Origin: Promethearchaeota archaeon Loki_b32
GTDB taxonomy: Archaea; Asgardarchaeota; Lokiarchaeia; Sigyniarchaeales; SOKP01
Direction of reading: 5' to 3'
DNA length: 60,401 nt
Assembly (NCBI GenBank): GCA_005223125.1
Contig: NJBH01000024.1
Coordinates: 1-60,401 of the forward strand
How positions within the stretch are numbered: the stretch's first letter is position 1; each line of letters begins with the position of its first letter. Made by a program: the position numbers and the translations under genes. This document shows positions 17,086 through 26,708 of the stretch, piece after piece. The notes under the pieces were generated by a model. That model was not told the DNA's origin, did not search any database, and worked only from the letters and a program-made list of their open reading frames with translations.

Positions 17086-18744
17086 TTACCATGTTCTTGT
17101 AAGATTTTGGAGAAATACCAAAACTTCATTCTTTCCTATAGGTACAATATCAGAACGAAAAATTACTTGAGTCTCTTTATATGGAATTCTAAACTTCATT
17201 TCAACAGATTCTCTTGTTTCTAAGGATTTTTCTATATTAGCTAAAGCTTCCTCAGCAATATCATTAGGTAATATTTCATACAAACTTTTCCCTATGAAAT
17301 TACTAGTAGACGAAGCGAATTCACATATTTTTTCTATTTTTTTTTCTAATTGGACATCAAGAAAAATACCATCTAAAGATATTCGAAAAATTGAGAATGG
17401 AATGTGTTTAAGTAGAATTGAATTCTTAGCTTCACTTTGTTTTAACTCTTCTTGATTTTTGAGTTTATCTATTGCTGTTCCTATCTCCAAAGCAATTGAA
17501 ATAATTAGTTCCATATCTTCATTAGATATATTTGTGTGATCATATAAAATTATATTAATTGAACCAATAATCTTAAATTTCGAAAATAATGGGATTACTG
17601 CACAAGAAATAGATTCATATCCTTTAAAAAACTGTTTTATAAAACCTGGAAAATTCTCATTGAAAAGAGCTACTCCTTGGGAAAAAACAATTTTGTACGG
17701 ATTTTCGTTGATATCAATATTATTATTGTTTTCAAAAAAGAATTGTGGAAGTCCTTTATGAGCTTTGATTGAAGCGATATTTTGGATTTTATCTACCAAG
17801 TAAATACAACAACCTTTAAGATTTAAAAAATCTATGATTGAATTTATTGTCTTATTAAGTAATTCAGTCAAGTTAGTTGCTTGATTTGCAATGCTTATAA
17901 ATTCATTCAGGGTATCTATTTTCTTAGCATGTCCCTTAAGTTTTTCCTCAATCGAATATACATCTGTAAAATCATGAAAAATATATTGAATATAAAATTC
18001 TTCCCCTAATTTAATCTCATTAACACTAACTTCTAGATATAACAGTGTACCAGTAGATTCTTTTATTCTTGAAATTATTGGTGGTGGTTGATCTATTAAA
18101 TGTTTAATCATATTTGGATCAACTAACCCCTCATCGAATAAGTTAAGTTCCAAGGCTTCGATTCCTATAATTTCTTCTCTTGTTTTTTCGACTAGTCTCT
18201 CTGCTTCTCGGTTAACATCGATAATGACACCTGTATCGCGATTGATAATGAAAATTGCATCCCTAGCGGCCTGGAATAAAGCTTGATATCGATGTTCTGC
18301 CATTTCTAGAGTTTTAATTGCGGGTTTTATTGACTCAAAATAAGAAAAAAAGAAATTTTGAATTTCTTTTAGTTTATTCAGATCTGCCTTATGATCTTTT
18401 GGTTCATAATCGAATGCTAGGTAAGCATCTTCAAGGTTGATAATATAGTTAGCAAAGCCTTCAAGCAGTTTATTTGCAAGCATTAGGCTTATCTGAGTCT
18501 TAATATCTGTTATTAATGTGATTAAAAAGCTTTCATATCCTCCTCGTGCAAACTTGTTAGGTTGTTTGAAGAATAAATTAGCCGTCTTAATCTCTTTAAA
18601 TATGTGAATAAATACTCCTTTTGTGGGGAGCTCTATTAATGAAGGAATATCTTGTATATGTTCATCATCTAAGGATTTTGGTGCTTTCAAAAAAATGCTA
18701 GGTCCAAAAAGAGGATCAAAACGTACAAGCAGTAATCCAATCAA
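17086..18744 (-). CDS. PAS-GAF-PAS sensor protein with longin-like N-terminus, no kinase domain
   Basis: A 552-residue cytosolic protein. Residues 1-~150 start MIGLLLVRFDPLFGPSIF, a pattern common in longin/roadblock-like Asgard sensor domains. A PAS domain follows at ~157-270 (YQALFQAARDAIFIINRDTG, then VNREAERL), a GAF domain at ~275-410 (containing LKGCCIYLVDK) and a second PAS-like domain at ~420-545. No histidine kinase, GGDEF or HTH output domain is present, so the signal probably passes by protein contact. It converges with the GTPase operon without any gap, hinting at (but not proving) a link to the GTPase module. Confidence 0.7.
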   Translation of the reverse strand: MIGLLLVRFDPLFGPSIFLKAPKSLDDEHIQDIPSLIELPTKGVFIHIFKEIKTANLFFKQPNKFARGGYESFLITLITDIKTQISLMLANKLLEGFANYIINLEDAYLAFDYEPKDHKADLNKLKEIQNFFFSYFESIKPAIKTLEMAEHRYQALFQAARDAIFIINRDTGVIIDVNREAERLVEKTREEIIGIEALELNLFDEGLVDPNMIKHLIDQPPPIISRIKESTGTLLYLEVSVNEIKLGEEFYIQYIFHDFTDVYSIEEKLKGHAKKIDTLNEFISIANQATNLTELLNKTINSIIDFLNLKGCCIYLVDKIQNIASIKAHKGLPQFFFENNNNIDINENPYKIVFSQGVALFNENFPGFIKQFFKGYESISCAVIPLFSKFKIIGSINIILYDHTNISNEDMELIISIALEIGTAIDKLKNQEELKQSEAKNSILLKHIPFSIFRISLDGIFLDVQLEKKIEKICEFASSTSNFIGKSLYEILPNDIAEEALANIEKSLETRESVEMKFRIPYKETQVIFRSDIVPIGKNEVLVFLQNLTRTW

Positions 18745-18880
18745 GAAGTTTCACGAATTTAATGCTAATTATCTCAAATTTAGATTAATAATTGAATTAT
18801 ATAAATTCTCCGTAATAAATATATTTTTAAAAATAATCATTTAGAAAAATCTTTAAGAATTCTCCTTTTTTTTACAATAT

Positions 18881-19564
18881 ATGGAGGATATTAGTATTTA
18901 TCTACAACCAACTGAGTTTTTTGATTTTAATAAAAAATCTGTTAGTAAAAAAGCAGTGGAAATTACTAGCGGTTTAAAAACGGAAAAAGAAAAGGCTATT
19001 GCTCTATTTTATTGGGTAAGAGATGAAATTAAATATAATGCATTTTCATATTATCCAAAAATTAAAGCAAATCTCAAAGCCTCAGTTACAATGCGGAGAG
19101 AATATGGATTTTGTATGTCTAAAGCTACATTATTATCAACTTTAGCAAGAGCAGTAGGAATTCCAGCCCGTATTCATATGGTTGACATTATTAATCATAA
19201 AATTTCTAAAAGGCTTGTTGCTCTAATGGGTACAAATGTTTTTCATTGCCATGCATATAGTGAGCTATGGTTAAACGGTAAATGGATAAAAGCTGCACCC
19301 ATTTTTGATAAAAAAACTTGTATAAAGGGTGATTTTTTTCCTATGATCGAGTTCGATGGAGAAAATGATGCTTTATTTGCCCCTTATGATACAGAAGGGA
19401 ATAAATTTGTAGAATATATAGGAGATTGGGGTACTTACGCAGATGTACCACAAAAGAAGATTGATCAAATATTTACAGAAAAATATCCAAAATGGTATAA
19501 TAATAATTTGTCATTTCTTCCCAAAAAACCAATTAAAAAAGAACCCTTATCTCTTGATAAGTAA
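18881..19564 (+). CDS. Transglutaminase-like cysteine protease family protein
   Basis: A 227-residue protein with the transglutaminase/protease core triad in order: Cys78 in REYGFCMSKA, His124 in FHCHAYSELW (His122 is also near) and Asp143 in APIFDK. The surrounding blocks FYWVRDEIKY and ARAVGIPARIH are typical of the family. It has no signal peptide or membrane segment, so it should act in the cytosol as a protease, peptidase or amidase; the substrate is unknown. The start ATG lies just after an oligo-T/TATA-rich stretch. It is read alone, with the Ftr gene converging from the other side. Confidence 0.8.
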   Translation: MEDISIYLQPTEFFDFNKKSVSKKAVEITSGLKTEKEKAIALFYWVRDEIKYNAFSYYPKIKANLKASVTMRREYGFCMSKATLLSTLARAVGIPARIHMVDIINHKISKRLVALMGTNVFHCHAYSELWLNGKWIKAAPIFDKKTCIKGDFFPMIEFDGENDALFAPYDTEGNKFVEYIGDWGTYADVPQKKIDQIFTEKYPKWYNNNLSFLPKKPIKKEPLSLDK

Positions 19565-19591
19565 AACCCGTAAAAAACTAATATAAAGGAT

Positions 19592-20518
19592 TCAATTAAA
19601 ATATTTTTCTTTTAATCCTAATTCTCTTAAAAAGATTTTATATTTACCTAATTTTCCGCTATAATTTCCCGCAGAAATTCTAATTAAACCATCCATGTTT
19701 ATAATCCCCTCAATTACGTTTAACATTGTTTTTTCAATAGTACCAAGATCTAAAGCATTAAATACAATTTCAGGAATCGAATAAACATCATCTGGTACCT
19801 TAAATTCTTCAGATGGTATTGTATTCTTTAATGTTGGGCAATATGGATGATTTGTCGAAGGACCAATTTCTGGAAAATTTGTATCTGTTTTAGACCCAGC
19901 TGAACATACATCAAATATAGTGCATATATTATCAATTTCAGCTATAATTTTAACACCTTCACGCCCTACTTTTATACCTGAGTCAACTGAATCACAAAAT
20001 AAATATAGATTTCCTCCCATAACACCTTTAGTATAAGTAATTTCTTCTTCAATTAAGAAATCATACCCCATCATCAGTGGAATAGAAATCATATTTCTAT
20101 CAAATTTTTTTATAATTTCCTCATAACCATCTCCACAATGACCCACATTATTCATCATATTAAATTTCACTTCAGCTTTATATGGATAATAATTAAAAAC
20201 AGCTGTAGTTGGGATTACTAAAATACCTTGTCTCATTCGCCTTCCTAATTGGTCATAAAACTTAGCTGTAGCCTTTTTACCAGTGCCAGTAACCCATAAT
20301 TGTACTATTGCCCCCAATCTACCATCAATAGTCTCCCTTTCAGAAAGCCACCTAACAATCCCTCCTTCAGCGTCCCCAAATACTGTTGATGGTAACGCAG
20401 TAAATGCATAAGCCGCTCTATTTAAAAATTCAGCATCTTGAGCAGTTACCATTAATTGACAACATATACCCTCAAAAGCTTCACAATAAGTATCTTCTAC
20501 AATCGCCACACTCATCAC
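19592..20518 (-). CDS. ftr: Formylmethanofuran:tetrahydromethanopterin formyltransferase
   Basis: About 308 residues, close to the usual ~297. Recognised family blocks include VEDTYCEAFEG near the start, IVQLWVTG, PTTAVFNYYP, GDGYEEIIKKF, TYTKGVMGGNLY, STNHPYCPTL and the C-terminal RISAGNYSGKLGKYK. The enzyme moves a formyl group between formylmethanofuran and tetrahydromethanopterin in the archaeal (H4MPT) Wood-Ljungdahl or C1 pathway in the cytosol. No other gene of that pathway is adjacent. The first codon is GTG 20518 or, more naturally, the ATG at 20515. Its presence supports an H4MPT-using archaeon. Confidence 0.88.
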   Translation of the reverse strand: MMSVAIVEDTYCEAFEGICCQLMVTAQDAEFLNRAAYAFTALPSTVFGDAEGGIVRWLSERETIDGRLGAIVQLWVTGTGKKATAKFYDQLGRRMRQGILVIPTTAVFNYYPYKAEVKFNMMNNVGHCGDGYEEIIKKFDRNMISIPLMMGYDFLIEEEITYTKGVMGGNLYLFCDSVDSGIKVGREGVKIIAEIDNICTIFDVCSAGSKTDTNFPEIGPSTNHPYCPTLKNTIPSEEFKVPDDVYSIPEIVFNALDLGTIEKTMLNVIEGIINMDGLIRISAGNYSGKLGKYKIFLRELGLKEKYFN

Positions 20519-20625
20519 ACATAATTTATTACTTAAAAGATAAATACTTAATATTATCCTATTTACTTATTAAGTCTAAAAAATTTAATAAATTATTAAT
20601 ATAAAATTATCAGAGATTTAATAAA

Positions 20626-21549
20626 ATGCCAAAAGTAATAATACTGTACGAGATCGATACTTCTTTTGGACCGAATATTTTAGCTGAATATTATTTGAAG
20701 CAAGATGATAAAATACCTCCTGCAATTTTAAAGGAATTTTCCGAGAAACATGTTAAAAAAGAATTATCTGAGGTAACAATCCTTAAAGAAGATGATCGAT
20801 ATTTTTCAAAAAAAATTAATGCTGAATCAATAAACAAAGATAATCTTTATCTTAGCTTTATTTTACAAGAAGGAGAAGATATAGTCTCGTTAAAAAGCAT
20901 TTTTGAAAATTTAGAGGCAAAAACGGTTCAGAATTATAGTAATGATAAAAAAAAGATGAATGAATTTCTACAGAATGCATTTAATTCAATTCTCAGCCTT
21001 GTACAGAAACTGCAAGAACCAAAAATTGTAAAAGAGACTATTAATGAGAGAACTAAAAAATTGCTTGATGATGGAAAATTATCAGAAGCACGTGAGTTGA
21101 TAGACCTTGGAGAAGAAATACCTGAAAAATTAGCTGCTGAAGTAAAACTTGCAGAACAATTCTTAAATGATAAATTTTATAGAAAAGCAAAGAAAAGTTT
21201 TTTAAAAGCAGCCGAAATAGCTGGACTCATACAAGAGGAAGAAATTGTCTCATTCTTAGAAAATAAAGGAGAACAAGTAGGATTGTTTCCTGATTTAATA
21301 AAAGAACGTGAAAATCTCAATAAACAATTAGTAAAAATTTCTAATGACTTAGATATAACTCAATTATACGTATATAATAATTTTATCGAACCGTTAGATA
21401 GATTAATCGAAATCTCACATACATTTGAAGATCATGAGTTAATTAAAAACTTAACAAATTTAAAAAACAATTCTCAAAGAGCATCGCGTTTAGTGAAAGA
21501 ACTAAATGATTCAGATAAAAAGATAAGAGAACTTATAAAAAAGATTTAA
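20626..21549 (+). CDS. Longin-like N-terminal domain with helical/coiled-coil tail, unknown function
   Basis: A 307-residue protein without a recognised family name. The first ~110 residues start MPKVIILYEIDTSFGPNIL, which reads like a longin-type strand pair. From ~145 the protein is helical, with TPR-like spacing (LDDGKLSEARELIDLGEEI, KFYRKAKKSFLKAAEIAGL) and a long C-terminal coiled coil from ~215. Such proteins are frequent beside GTPases in Asgard genomes, so a role as regulator or scaffold is plausible but not shown. It converges with the ATPase gene behind it. Confidence 0.65.
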   Translation: MPKVIILYEIDTSFGPNILAEYYLKQDDKIPPAILKEFSEKHVKKELSEVTILKEDDRYFSKKINAESINKDNLYLSFILQEGEDIVSLKSIFENLEAKTVQNYSNDKKKMNEFLQNAFNSILSLVQKLQEPKIVKETINERTKKLLDDGKLSEARELIDLGEEIPEKLAAEVKLAEQFLNDKFYRKAKKSFLKAAEIAGLIQEEEIVSFLENKGEQVGLFPDLIKERENLNKQLVKISNDLDITQLYVYNNFIEPLDRLIEISHTFEDHELIKNLTNLKNNSQRASRLVKELNDSDKKIRELIKKI

Positions 21550-21559
21550 ATCTTTAAAT

Positions 21560-23350
21560 TTATTCAATTGATTCTTCATCAGATTGAGTTTCTTCGACTT
21601 TTGGCACATATTCACCAATATCTTTGAAAATTATTTTACAAATGTTCCAACCTTCTTCTGTTGGATATTTTAATGCATTTGCAATTAATCTTTCTCCAAT
21701 TTCATTATTTAACTCTACTCTGTGAATATTGGGATTACTTTTTAAGATTAGATTGAATTTGTCACCTTTCGTCTTTTCAGGTACGATTAAGATTCCAAAA
21801 TCAATTGCTTTTACACTGATAGCATCTTTTAATCGTTTAGCGGCATAATATCCTGCTACTCCTGCACTTCTATCAAATGTTTTAATTGAAGGAATCTCCA
21901 TACCCCATTTTTTACCTTTAGATTCAATTAATGCAGCTAAAGTTTGTCCTCTTTTTCCAAGCATGAATTTGTATTCCATTTGTGTTTTGAAATCTTTTCC
22001 TTTTTCTTCTCCTACCATATTTATGTATTTCAAAGTAGCACCCGCAACAGATTGAGGATTTACATCGATTGAATATTCTTCTTCAGCTAATATATCTTCA
22101 ATTGTTTTCTTAATAACTTCTCTTGGTTTAGAAAAATCGATCACTTCTTCTTCCTCAATTTCTGCCTTTGGTCTAGCGGTTGCAACAATTTCTGCTCCAA
22201 CTTCTAATAATTCGTCAACAGTCATTTCTTCCATTACTACTTTATCAATAAATCTTCTGCAAAGTTTAATAGAATTTCTTGGATTTCCTTTCGTTTTCTC
22301 ATATATCATTTCAATTAATTTTTCATTCAAAGGAAATAATGGATATAGTGGAGGATTTAGATTATTATCCTCCCAGAACGCTTCCATAGATTTTGAGAAG
22401 AAAATTTTTAAATCATTTAAGCTAAATGGCTTTAATTCTTGTTCAGGCTCCATTCTTGATCTTAATGGAGCATCAGCAATTTCAATAATACGTGGCCAAA
22501 TTTCTTTTAAGACTGCTATAGTAATTACTAATCCTTTAACTTCATTATATAATCTTTTAATAATTTCTAGAAACTTCCTCTCAGCAACTTCACCCAACAT
22601 TCGATATGGTGATTCTATTTCATCAAAATAAAGGATGAGTACTCGGTCTAGATTTTCTGTGATAATTTTAATCAGACTTAAGCAAACGTCATCTTCCTCT
22701 ACAACACTATTAATTCCTAATTCACGTAATTCTTCATCCTCTAAATCTTCGCCAAGAAGCCATCTTTCAGCGAGATTTTTTTTGTTTTTATCTAATTGAT
22801 AAGTCACTAAAGCCTTAACACAATCAGCAAAGACACCAGGGAATTCTCTAATCCCCATTTGAATTACTTCATCCAGTTTAGGCTTTTGGAAAATCCCCTT
22901 TTTGCTTCCTCCCCATTTTTTAACTAACTTTTCAGATACAATATCAAGCAATTCAGCGCCAAGTTCCTCAATTATACAAGTATAAACATGAAGTAAAACT
23001 CGAATACTTGCTGGAGGGCTTGGAACATATACAATTGTCCAATCAACAGAACTAGCAAATTTACCAGCATCAATTTCTTCTACATCTTCAGCTCTCTCTA
23101 ATCTTTTTTTATTTTCTCTTTCTTTGTCTTTAAAAGAATGGTACGCATGTGTTTTTCCAGTTCCAGCTGATCCTAAAATAGGGATTAGTCGGCTTGCTTT
23201 ATCTCTATAAGTTTGTTGTACGAGTCTATAAACTTCTCGATCAATATAACTTCTTGGTCGAGCAATATCAACTTTATCGGGAATATCCCCTCGTGAAACG
23301 AAATTTGAAAATGGTAAAATCGGTGCGTCCCTCAAAACGTCCAAATACAT
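21560..23350 (-). CDS. AAA/ORC-like ATPase, unknown role
   Basis: A 596-residue P-loop ATPase. Walker A is GSAGTGKTHAY near 61-71; Walker B is ILYFDEIES near 245-253; the conserved GNPRNSIKLCRRF near 355 resembles the lid/sensor-2 of ORC/Cdc6-type ATPases. The region after ~410 is acidic, and from ~430 a separate alpha/beta domain follows (YKFMLGKRGQTLAALIESKG, then DFGILIVPEKTKG). The start is not certain: the frame is open further upstream to 23400 but has no ATG/GTG/TTG, and a good GAGGAG-like site lies ~35 bases before ATG 23350. It could take part in DNA maintenance or defence; no neighbour helps to decide. Confidence 0.65.
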   Translation of the reverse strand: MYLDVLRDAPILPFSNFVSRGDIPDKVDIARPRSYIDREVYRLVQQTYRDKASRLIPILGSAGTGKTHAYHSFKDKERENKKRLERAEDVEEIDAGKFASSVDWTIVYVPSPPASIRVLLHVYTCIIEELGAELLDIVSEKLVKKWGGSKKGIFQKPKLDEVIQMGIREFPGVFADCVKALVTYQLDKNKKNLAERWLLGEDLEDEELRELGINSVVEEDDVCLSLIKIITENLDRVLILYFDEIESPYRMLGEVAERKFLEIIKRLYNEVKGLVITIAVLKEIWPRIIEIADAPLRSRMEPEQELKPFSLNDLKIFFSKSMEAFWEDNNLNPPLYPLFPLNEKLIEMIYEKTKGNPRNSIKLCRRFIDKVVMEEMTVDELLEVGAEIVATARPKAEIEEEEVIDFSKPREVIKKTIEDILAEEEYSIDVNPQSVAGATLKYINMVGEEKGKDFKTQMEYKFMLGKRGQTLAALIESKGKKWGMEIPSIKTFDRSAGVAGYYAAKRLKDAISVKAIDFGILIVPEKTKGDKFNLILKSNPNIHRVELNNEIGERLIANALKYPTEEGWNICKIIFKDIGEYVPKVEETQSDEESIE

Positions 23351-23573
23351 ATCTTTGTCGTCATCGCTTAGTTCAGAATATATTTTAATCTCCTCTCGAG
23401 TTTTTAATTTTTAATAACTTAGTTTTTATGTAGAATAAATTTATTAATCCAAACAATTTTTTCTAGATTATAAGCTATTTAGTTTTTAGCTATTATAATA
23501 TTTAATTAAAAATATTGCCTATTAAATTTAATTGATATTGTAAGATTCATTTGTATATCAGAGAGGAATGCAT

Positions 23574-24236
23574 ATGCCGAAAAAAAATAGGGATGAAGAT
23601 GAAGATAAGGATGAAGAAAAAAAAGATCCCTTTGATTTTTTTAAATTCTTCGAGGATCCTAACAAGTTTTTCAGTGATCCAAATAAATTTTTACTAGATC
23701 CAAACAAAATATTTCAATCCAAGCAGTTTCGACACATGTTTAAGGACATTTTTAAAAGAATCATGAATAACTTACCTTCTGAATTTCAAAATCTCTCTCC
23801 AGAAGAAATTATGAGGGAATTTACTAAGAATAAGTCTAAGTTCGGCTTTCCAATAACGTATGGATTTAATATTAATATCGGTCCTGATGGGCCAACTATA
23901 GATTCATTTGGTAATATTAAGGCAAAACCATATTCAGGAGAACCAGAAGTTAAAAAAGTGAGAGAACCGTTAACAGAAGTAACTGAACAGGATGAGTATA
24001 TAATAGTAATTTGCGAAATGCCTGGTGTGACGAGAGATGAAATAGAGTTAAAAGCTACTACACGATCTTTAACAATATCTACGGAATCTAAAGATGAAGG
24101 TCGAAACTATTATAAAGAAGTGGGGCTACCTTCCCCAATCAATTCAGATTATGCGAAAGCTAGGTATACTAATGGAATTTTGGAAGTAAAATTAAAAAAA
24201 ATTGACGAAAAACAAACAGATATTAAAATTGATTAA
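23574..24236 (+). CDS. Small heat-shock protein, Hsp20 family
   Basis: The alpha-crystallin domain fills the C-terminal ~90 residues: EPLTEVTEQDEYIIVICEMPG, then GVTRDEIELKA and the final GILEVKLKK. It binds unfolding proteins in the cytosol. The N-terminal ~60 residues are highly charged and contain a threefold repeat of DPNKFF/DPNKFL/DPNKIF, which is unusual. Two ATGs occur: 23568 lies only 1 base after the GAGAGG ribosome site, while 23574 lies 7 bases after it, so 23574 is chosen. It is about 220 residues, longer than a typical 140-160-residue Hsp20 because of the N-terminal extension. Confidence 0.85.
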   Translation: MPKKNRDEDEDKDEEKKDPFDFFKFFEDPNKFFSDPNKFLLDPNKIFQSKQFRHMFKDIFKRIMNNLPSEFQNLSPEEIMREFTKNKSKFGFPITYGFNINIGPDGPTIDSFGNIKAKPYSGEPEVKKVREPLTEVTEQDEYIIVICEMPGVTRDEIELKATTRSLTISTESKDEGRNYYKEVGLPSPINSDYAKARYTNGILEVKLKKIDEKQTDIKID

Positions 24237-24372
24237 GTACAACTCCTTTCTCATAGCCTACTTTAATTTTTCTAGCCCCATATTCATAAATTAACTTAAT
24301 CAATTTTAGTAATTTTGTACAAAAACTTTATAAATTTCTTTAACAAATAAGATTTTAATCAATTTTAATTGG

Positions 24373-25413
24373 TTGAAAAAAATGTCTGAAAAAAATGAAT
24401 TTTTATCTAAAAAAGCTTTAATGATAATTGGAATTACATGGATAGCCATACTAATAGTTGGTTTGATCTCTTTAATTCCTGAAGTAAACGAAGCTTTCGC
24501 TAGCGACAGCTCTGTTATCCGAGCTATATTCAATGCTATAACATACCTTGGTGACCCTGTTGTTTTTATAATAATTGTAGCTGTTTTGTATATAGCTTAC
24601 AATAAGAAATTTGCCAAAAATTTAACTTTGAGTCTATTATTTTCATACTATCTAAATGGAATATTCAAGGAAATTATTCAAGATCCAAGACCCGATACTA
24701 ATTTAGATGCTACAGAAGATTTAGGTGTTATTGAATCATCTTATGGATTTCCATCTGGCCATTCTTAAAACGCAGTTGCTTTTTGGGGGTATGCTTCTTA
24801 TGAATTTAAAGATAGAAACAAATACAACGAAATTCCAATCATTCCAGTTATTCTTTCGGTTATAGTCTTACTTGTCGCAATTTCACGGATAATAATCGGT
24901 GTACACGATCTCCAAGATATGATTGGTGCATTATTGTTAGGTATCTGTTTTTTATTAGCCTTCATTTATTTAGAGCCAATATTTACTCCACATTTTAATA
25001 AACTTAGCTTAATTGCGAAACTTGTGTTGACGGTAGTTGTGTCTTTAGCATTATTCCTAATTGGAACATTTATGTTTCCTAGAGCATATGTTCAGTTAGC
25101 AACTCAAAATATTCCCCCCGATTATCCAGATGCAGGAGCCTTTGGTCTGGTTGGAGGTGTATTATTAGGTTTTGGTATTGGATATCTATTAGAAGAGGAA
25201 TACGTCAAGTATGATCCCTCTCAACTTTCAAATAAAAAGAAAATCATTAATATTGTTGTTGGTTTAGTAATTATCTTTGTTTTATTTTTACCATTTGAAT
25301 ATCTAATAGAGATCGACAGTGCCTTTTATAGATTCTTTAAGTACGCTCTAACAGCTTTCGCATTAACTTATGTCGTTCCACTGATTTGCACAAAAATCGA
25401 TTCGAAATTATAA
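24373..25413 (+). pseudogene. PAP2-family membrane phosphatase with in-frame ochre codon
   Basis: The frame is open from ATG 24373 to 25413 except for TAA at 24766-24768. The three phosphatase motifs are all present in order: KEIIQDPRPD, PSGHS (the last residues before the stop), then SRIIIGVHDLQD after it. Several membrane helices surround them. The stop sits directly after PSGHS and before NAVAFWG, where relatives usually have Gln, so CAA to TAA is the simplest cause. The N-terminal piece (131 residues) lacks the catalytic His of motif 3 and should be inactive. The full product would dephosphorylate a lipid or undecaprenyl/dolichyl-type phosphate at the membrane. Confidence 0.8.
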
Positions 25414-25425
25414 TTAAAATATATC

Positions 25426-25436
25426 TTTTTTTTTTT
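25426..25436 (+). terminator. Oligo-T terminator after the PAP2 gene
   Basis: A run of eleven T bases starts 13 bases after the PAP2 stop codon, an archaeal-type terminator. Confidence 0.45.
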
Positions 25437-25449
25437 AGGAAAACAAGAA

Positions 25450-25608
25450 TTAATTAGCGATTTTTGCTGTTCTTCTAGCAATTTCTTTTAATAGAATTCG
25501 CTTTACTAAGGTTTTGTCGCTATCTTTTATCTGATTATGGGGAGTTACAATTTGATTTATATAAATATCATCTCTATTAGGATGTGGTATAACTTCCTCC
25601 AATATCAT
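25450..25608 (-). CDS. Possible 52-residue protein
   Basis: The 284-base gap between the PAP2 and DHH genes holds a minus-strand frame from ATG 25608 to TAA 25450. The product starts MILEEVIPHPNRDD and ends in a basic helix KEIARRTAKIAN. The frame stays open ~9 codons further upstream. Composition looks protein-like, but there is no clear ribosome site and no recognised family. It could be a small protein or the tail of a lost gene. Confidence 0.35.
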   Translation of the reverse strand: MILEEVIPHPNRDDIYINQIVTPHNQIKDSDKTLVKRILLKEIARRTAKIAN

Positions 25609-25697
25609 CTTAAATTTGTGAAAAGTTAGTGATATTTAAAATTTCCTATTTTTCATATGACAAAAAGGAATTTTCAATTTTTCATTGAATAAATCTT

Positions 25698-26651
25698 TTA
25701 AGTTCGATATAATAGAATTTTATCCTTAATTTTTCGAATAAAAATCTGGTCAATTTTATTCTCTTGCATAAATATTTTTTCATATCTAAACCCAGCTCTA
25801 TCTTTATGACCTCCACCATAAAAAGATCTTGCCAATTCCCTACAATTAATATAATCGCTTCGTAGAGTTATTTCATTAAAGCGTAAATCAATGCCAATGA
25901 AAACTTTTGCTACAGGATAATTTTCTTTAAGTAAAGTACATAATCTTCCTCCTCCAATTTTACCGAATGAAATCACTAATTTTCCAAACCCTTCTATTTT
26001 TATTAATTGTGTGTGTTTTAAAGGAAAATCGGATTGTCTTTCTTCCCAATTCTTTACAATTCTTAACTGTTCCGTATACCAATCATTTTCAAAAATTCCA
26101 TTGGACATTAAATAAACAATTCTTTTCTTAACTTCATCCAATTCATATCCCCTGTTGTATGCAATAATTGATTGAAGATTTGATGCAATGTTATACTTTT
26201 TTGTGTGGAAATCAATGTCTCTAGAAAATTTTGCTATTTTTATAGCAATAAGATCTTCTGGTAAATAATAATCTTTGATAATTTCTGCAGCACATAGATT
26301 GAGATCATTTAGATATAAATCAAGGCTCCTTTTCAATTCATTTTCATGATTAATGTCTATTATATGATGGTCAAACCAAAATATTTTGCAGCCTCTTTCT
26401 CTAGATTTTTTAAAAAATGAATAAAGTTCTTTAAAATCATCATTGAATCCCATATCTGAGATTATTAATCTCTCTGGAAGAATTTTTGCCTCTAAAATAA
26501 TCTTTATTTTGTCTATGAAATTAGTATAATGAGAATAATGAAGAATCAACTCACTCTTGTTTTTTTTTAGATAGTGAGTATAATATCTTTGAATTATTGC
26601 TTGAGAACCCAATCCATCAAGATCTAATTCATGAGTAATAGAAACATTCAT
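25698..26651 (-). CDS. DHH-family phosphoesterase (DHH-DHHA1)
   Basis: A 317-residue protein with the metal-binding motifs of the RecJ/NrnA superfamily: HELDLDG at 7-13 (variant of the first motif), ISDMGF near 64, the DHH motif FDHH near 94-97 and the C-terminal substrate motif GGGHKDRAGF near 280-289. Members cleave phosphodiester bonds in short oligonucleotides, pAp or cyclic dinucleotides. The small size, without extra domains, suggests a nanoRNase or oligonucleotide phosphatase. It lies 57 bases behind a cysteine-rich gene on the same strand and may share its transcript. Confidence 0.85.
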   Translation of the reverse strand: MNVSITHELDLDGLGSQAIIQRYYTHYLKKNKSELILHYSHYTNFIDKIKIILEAKILPERLIISDMGFNDDFKELYSFFKKSRERGCKIFWFDHHIIDINHENELKRSLDLYLNDLNLCAAEIIKDYYLPEDLIAIKIAKFSRDIDFHTKKYNIASNLQSIIAYNRGYELDEVKKRIVYLMSNGIFENDWYTEQLRIVKNWEERQSDFPLKHTQLIKIEGFGKLVISFGKIGGGRLCTLLKENYPVAKVFIGIDLRFNEITLRSDYINCRELARSFYGGGHKDRAGFRYEKIFMQENKIDQIFIRKIKDKILLYRT

Positions 26652-26708
26652 TTTCTACACTTTCTTTTGAATTATAAGAGATAAAATAATCTTAGAGATA
26701 AGTAGTTT

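Noticed and set aside
8119-25413. Stop-codon reassignment in this genome
   Set aside because: Interruptions use both TAA and TAG at sites of different residues (Trp, Gln, others), while dozens of genes are fully open and end in TAA or TAG. A new code would give many more internal stops.
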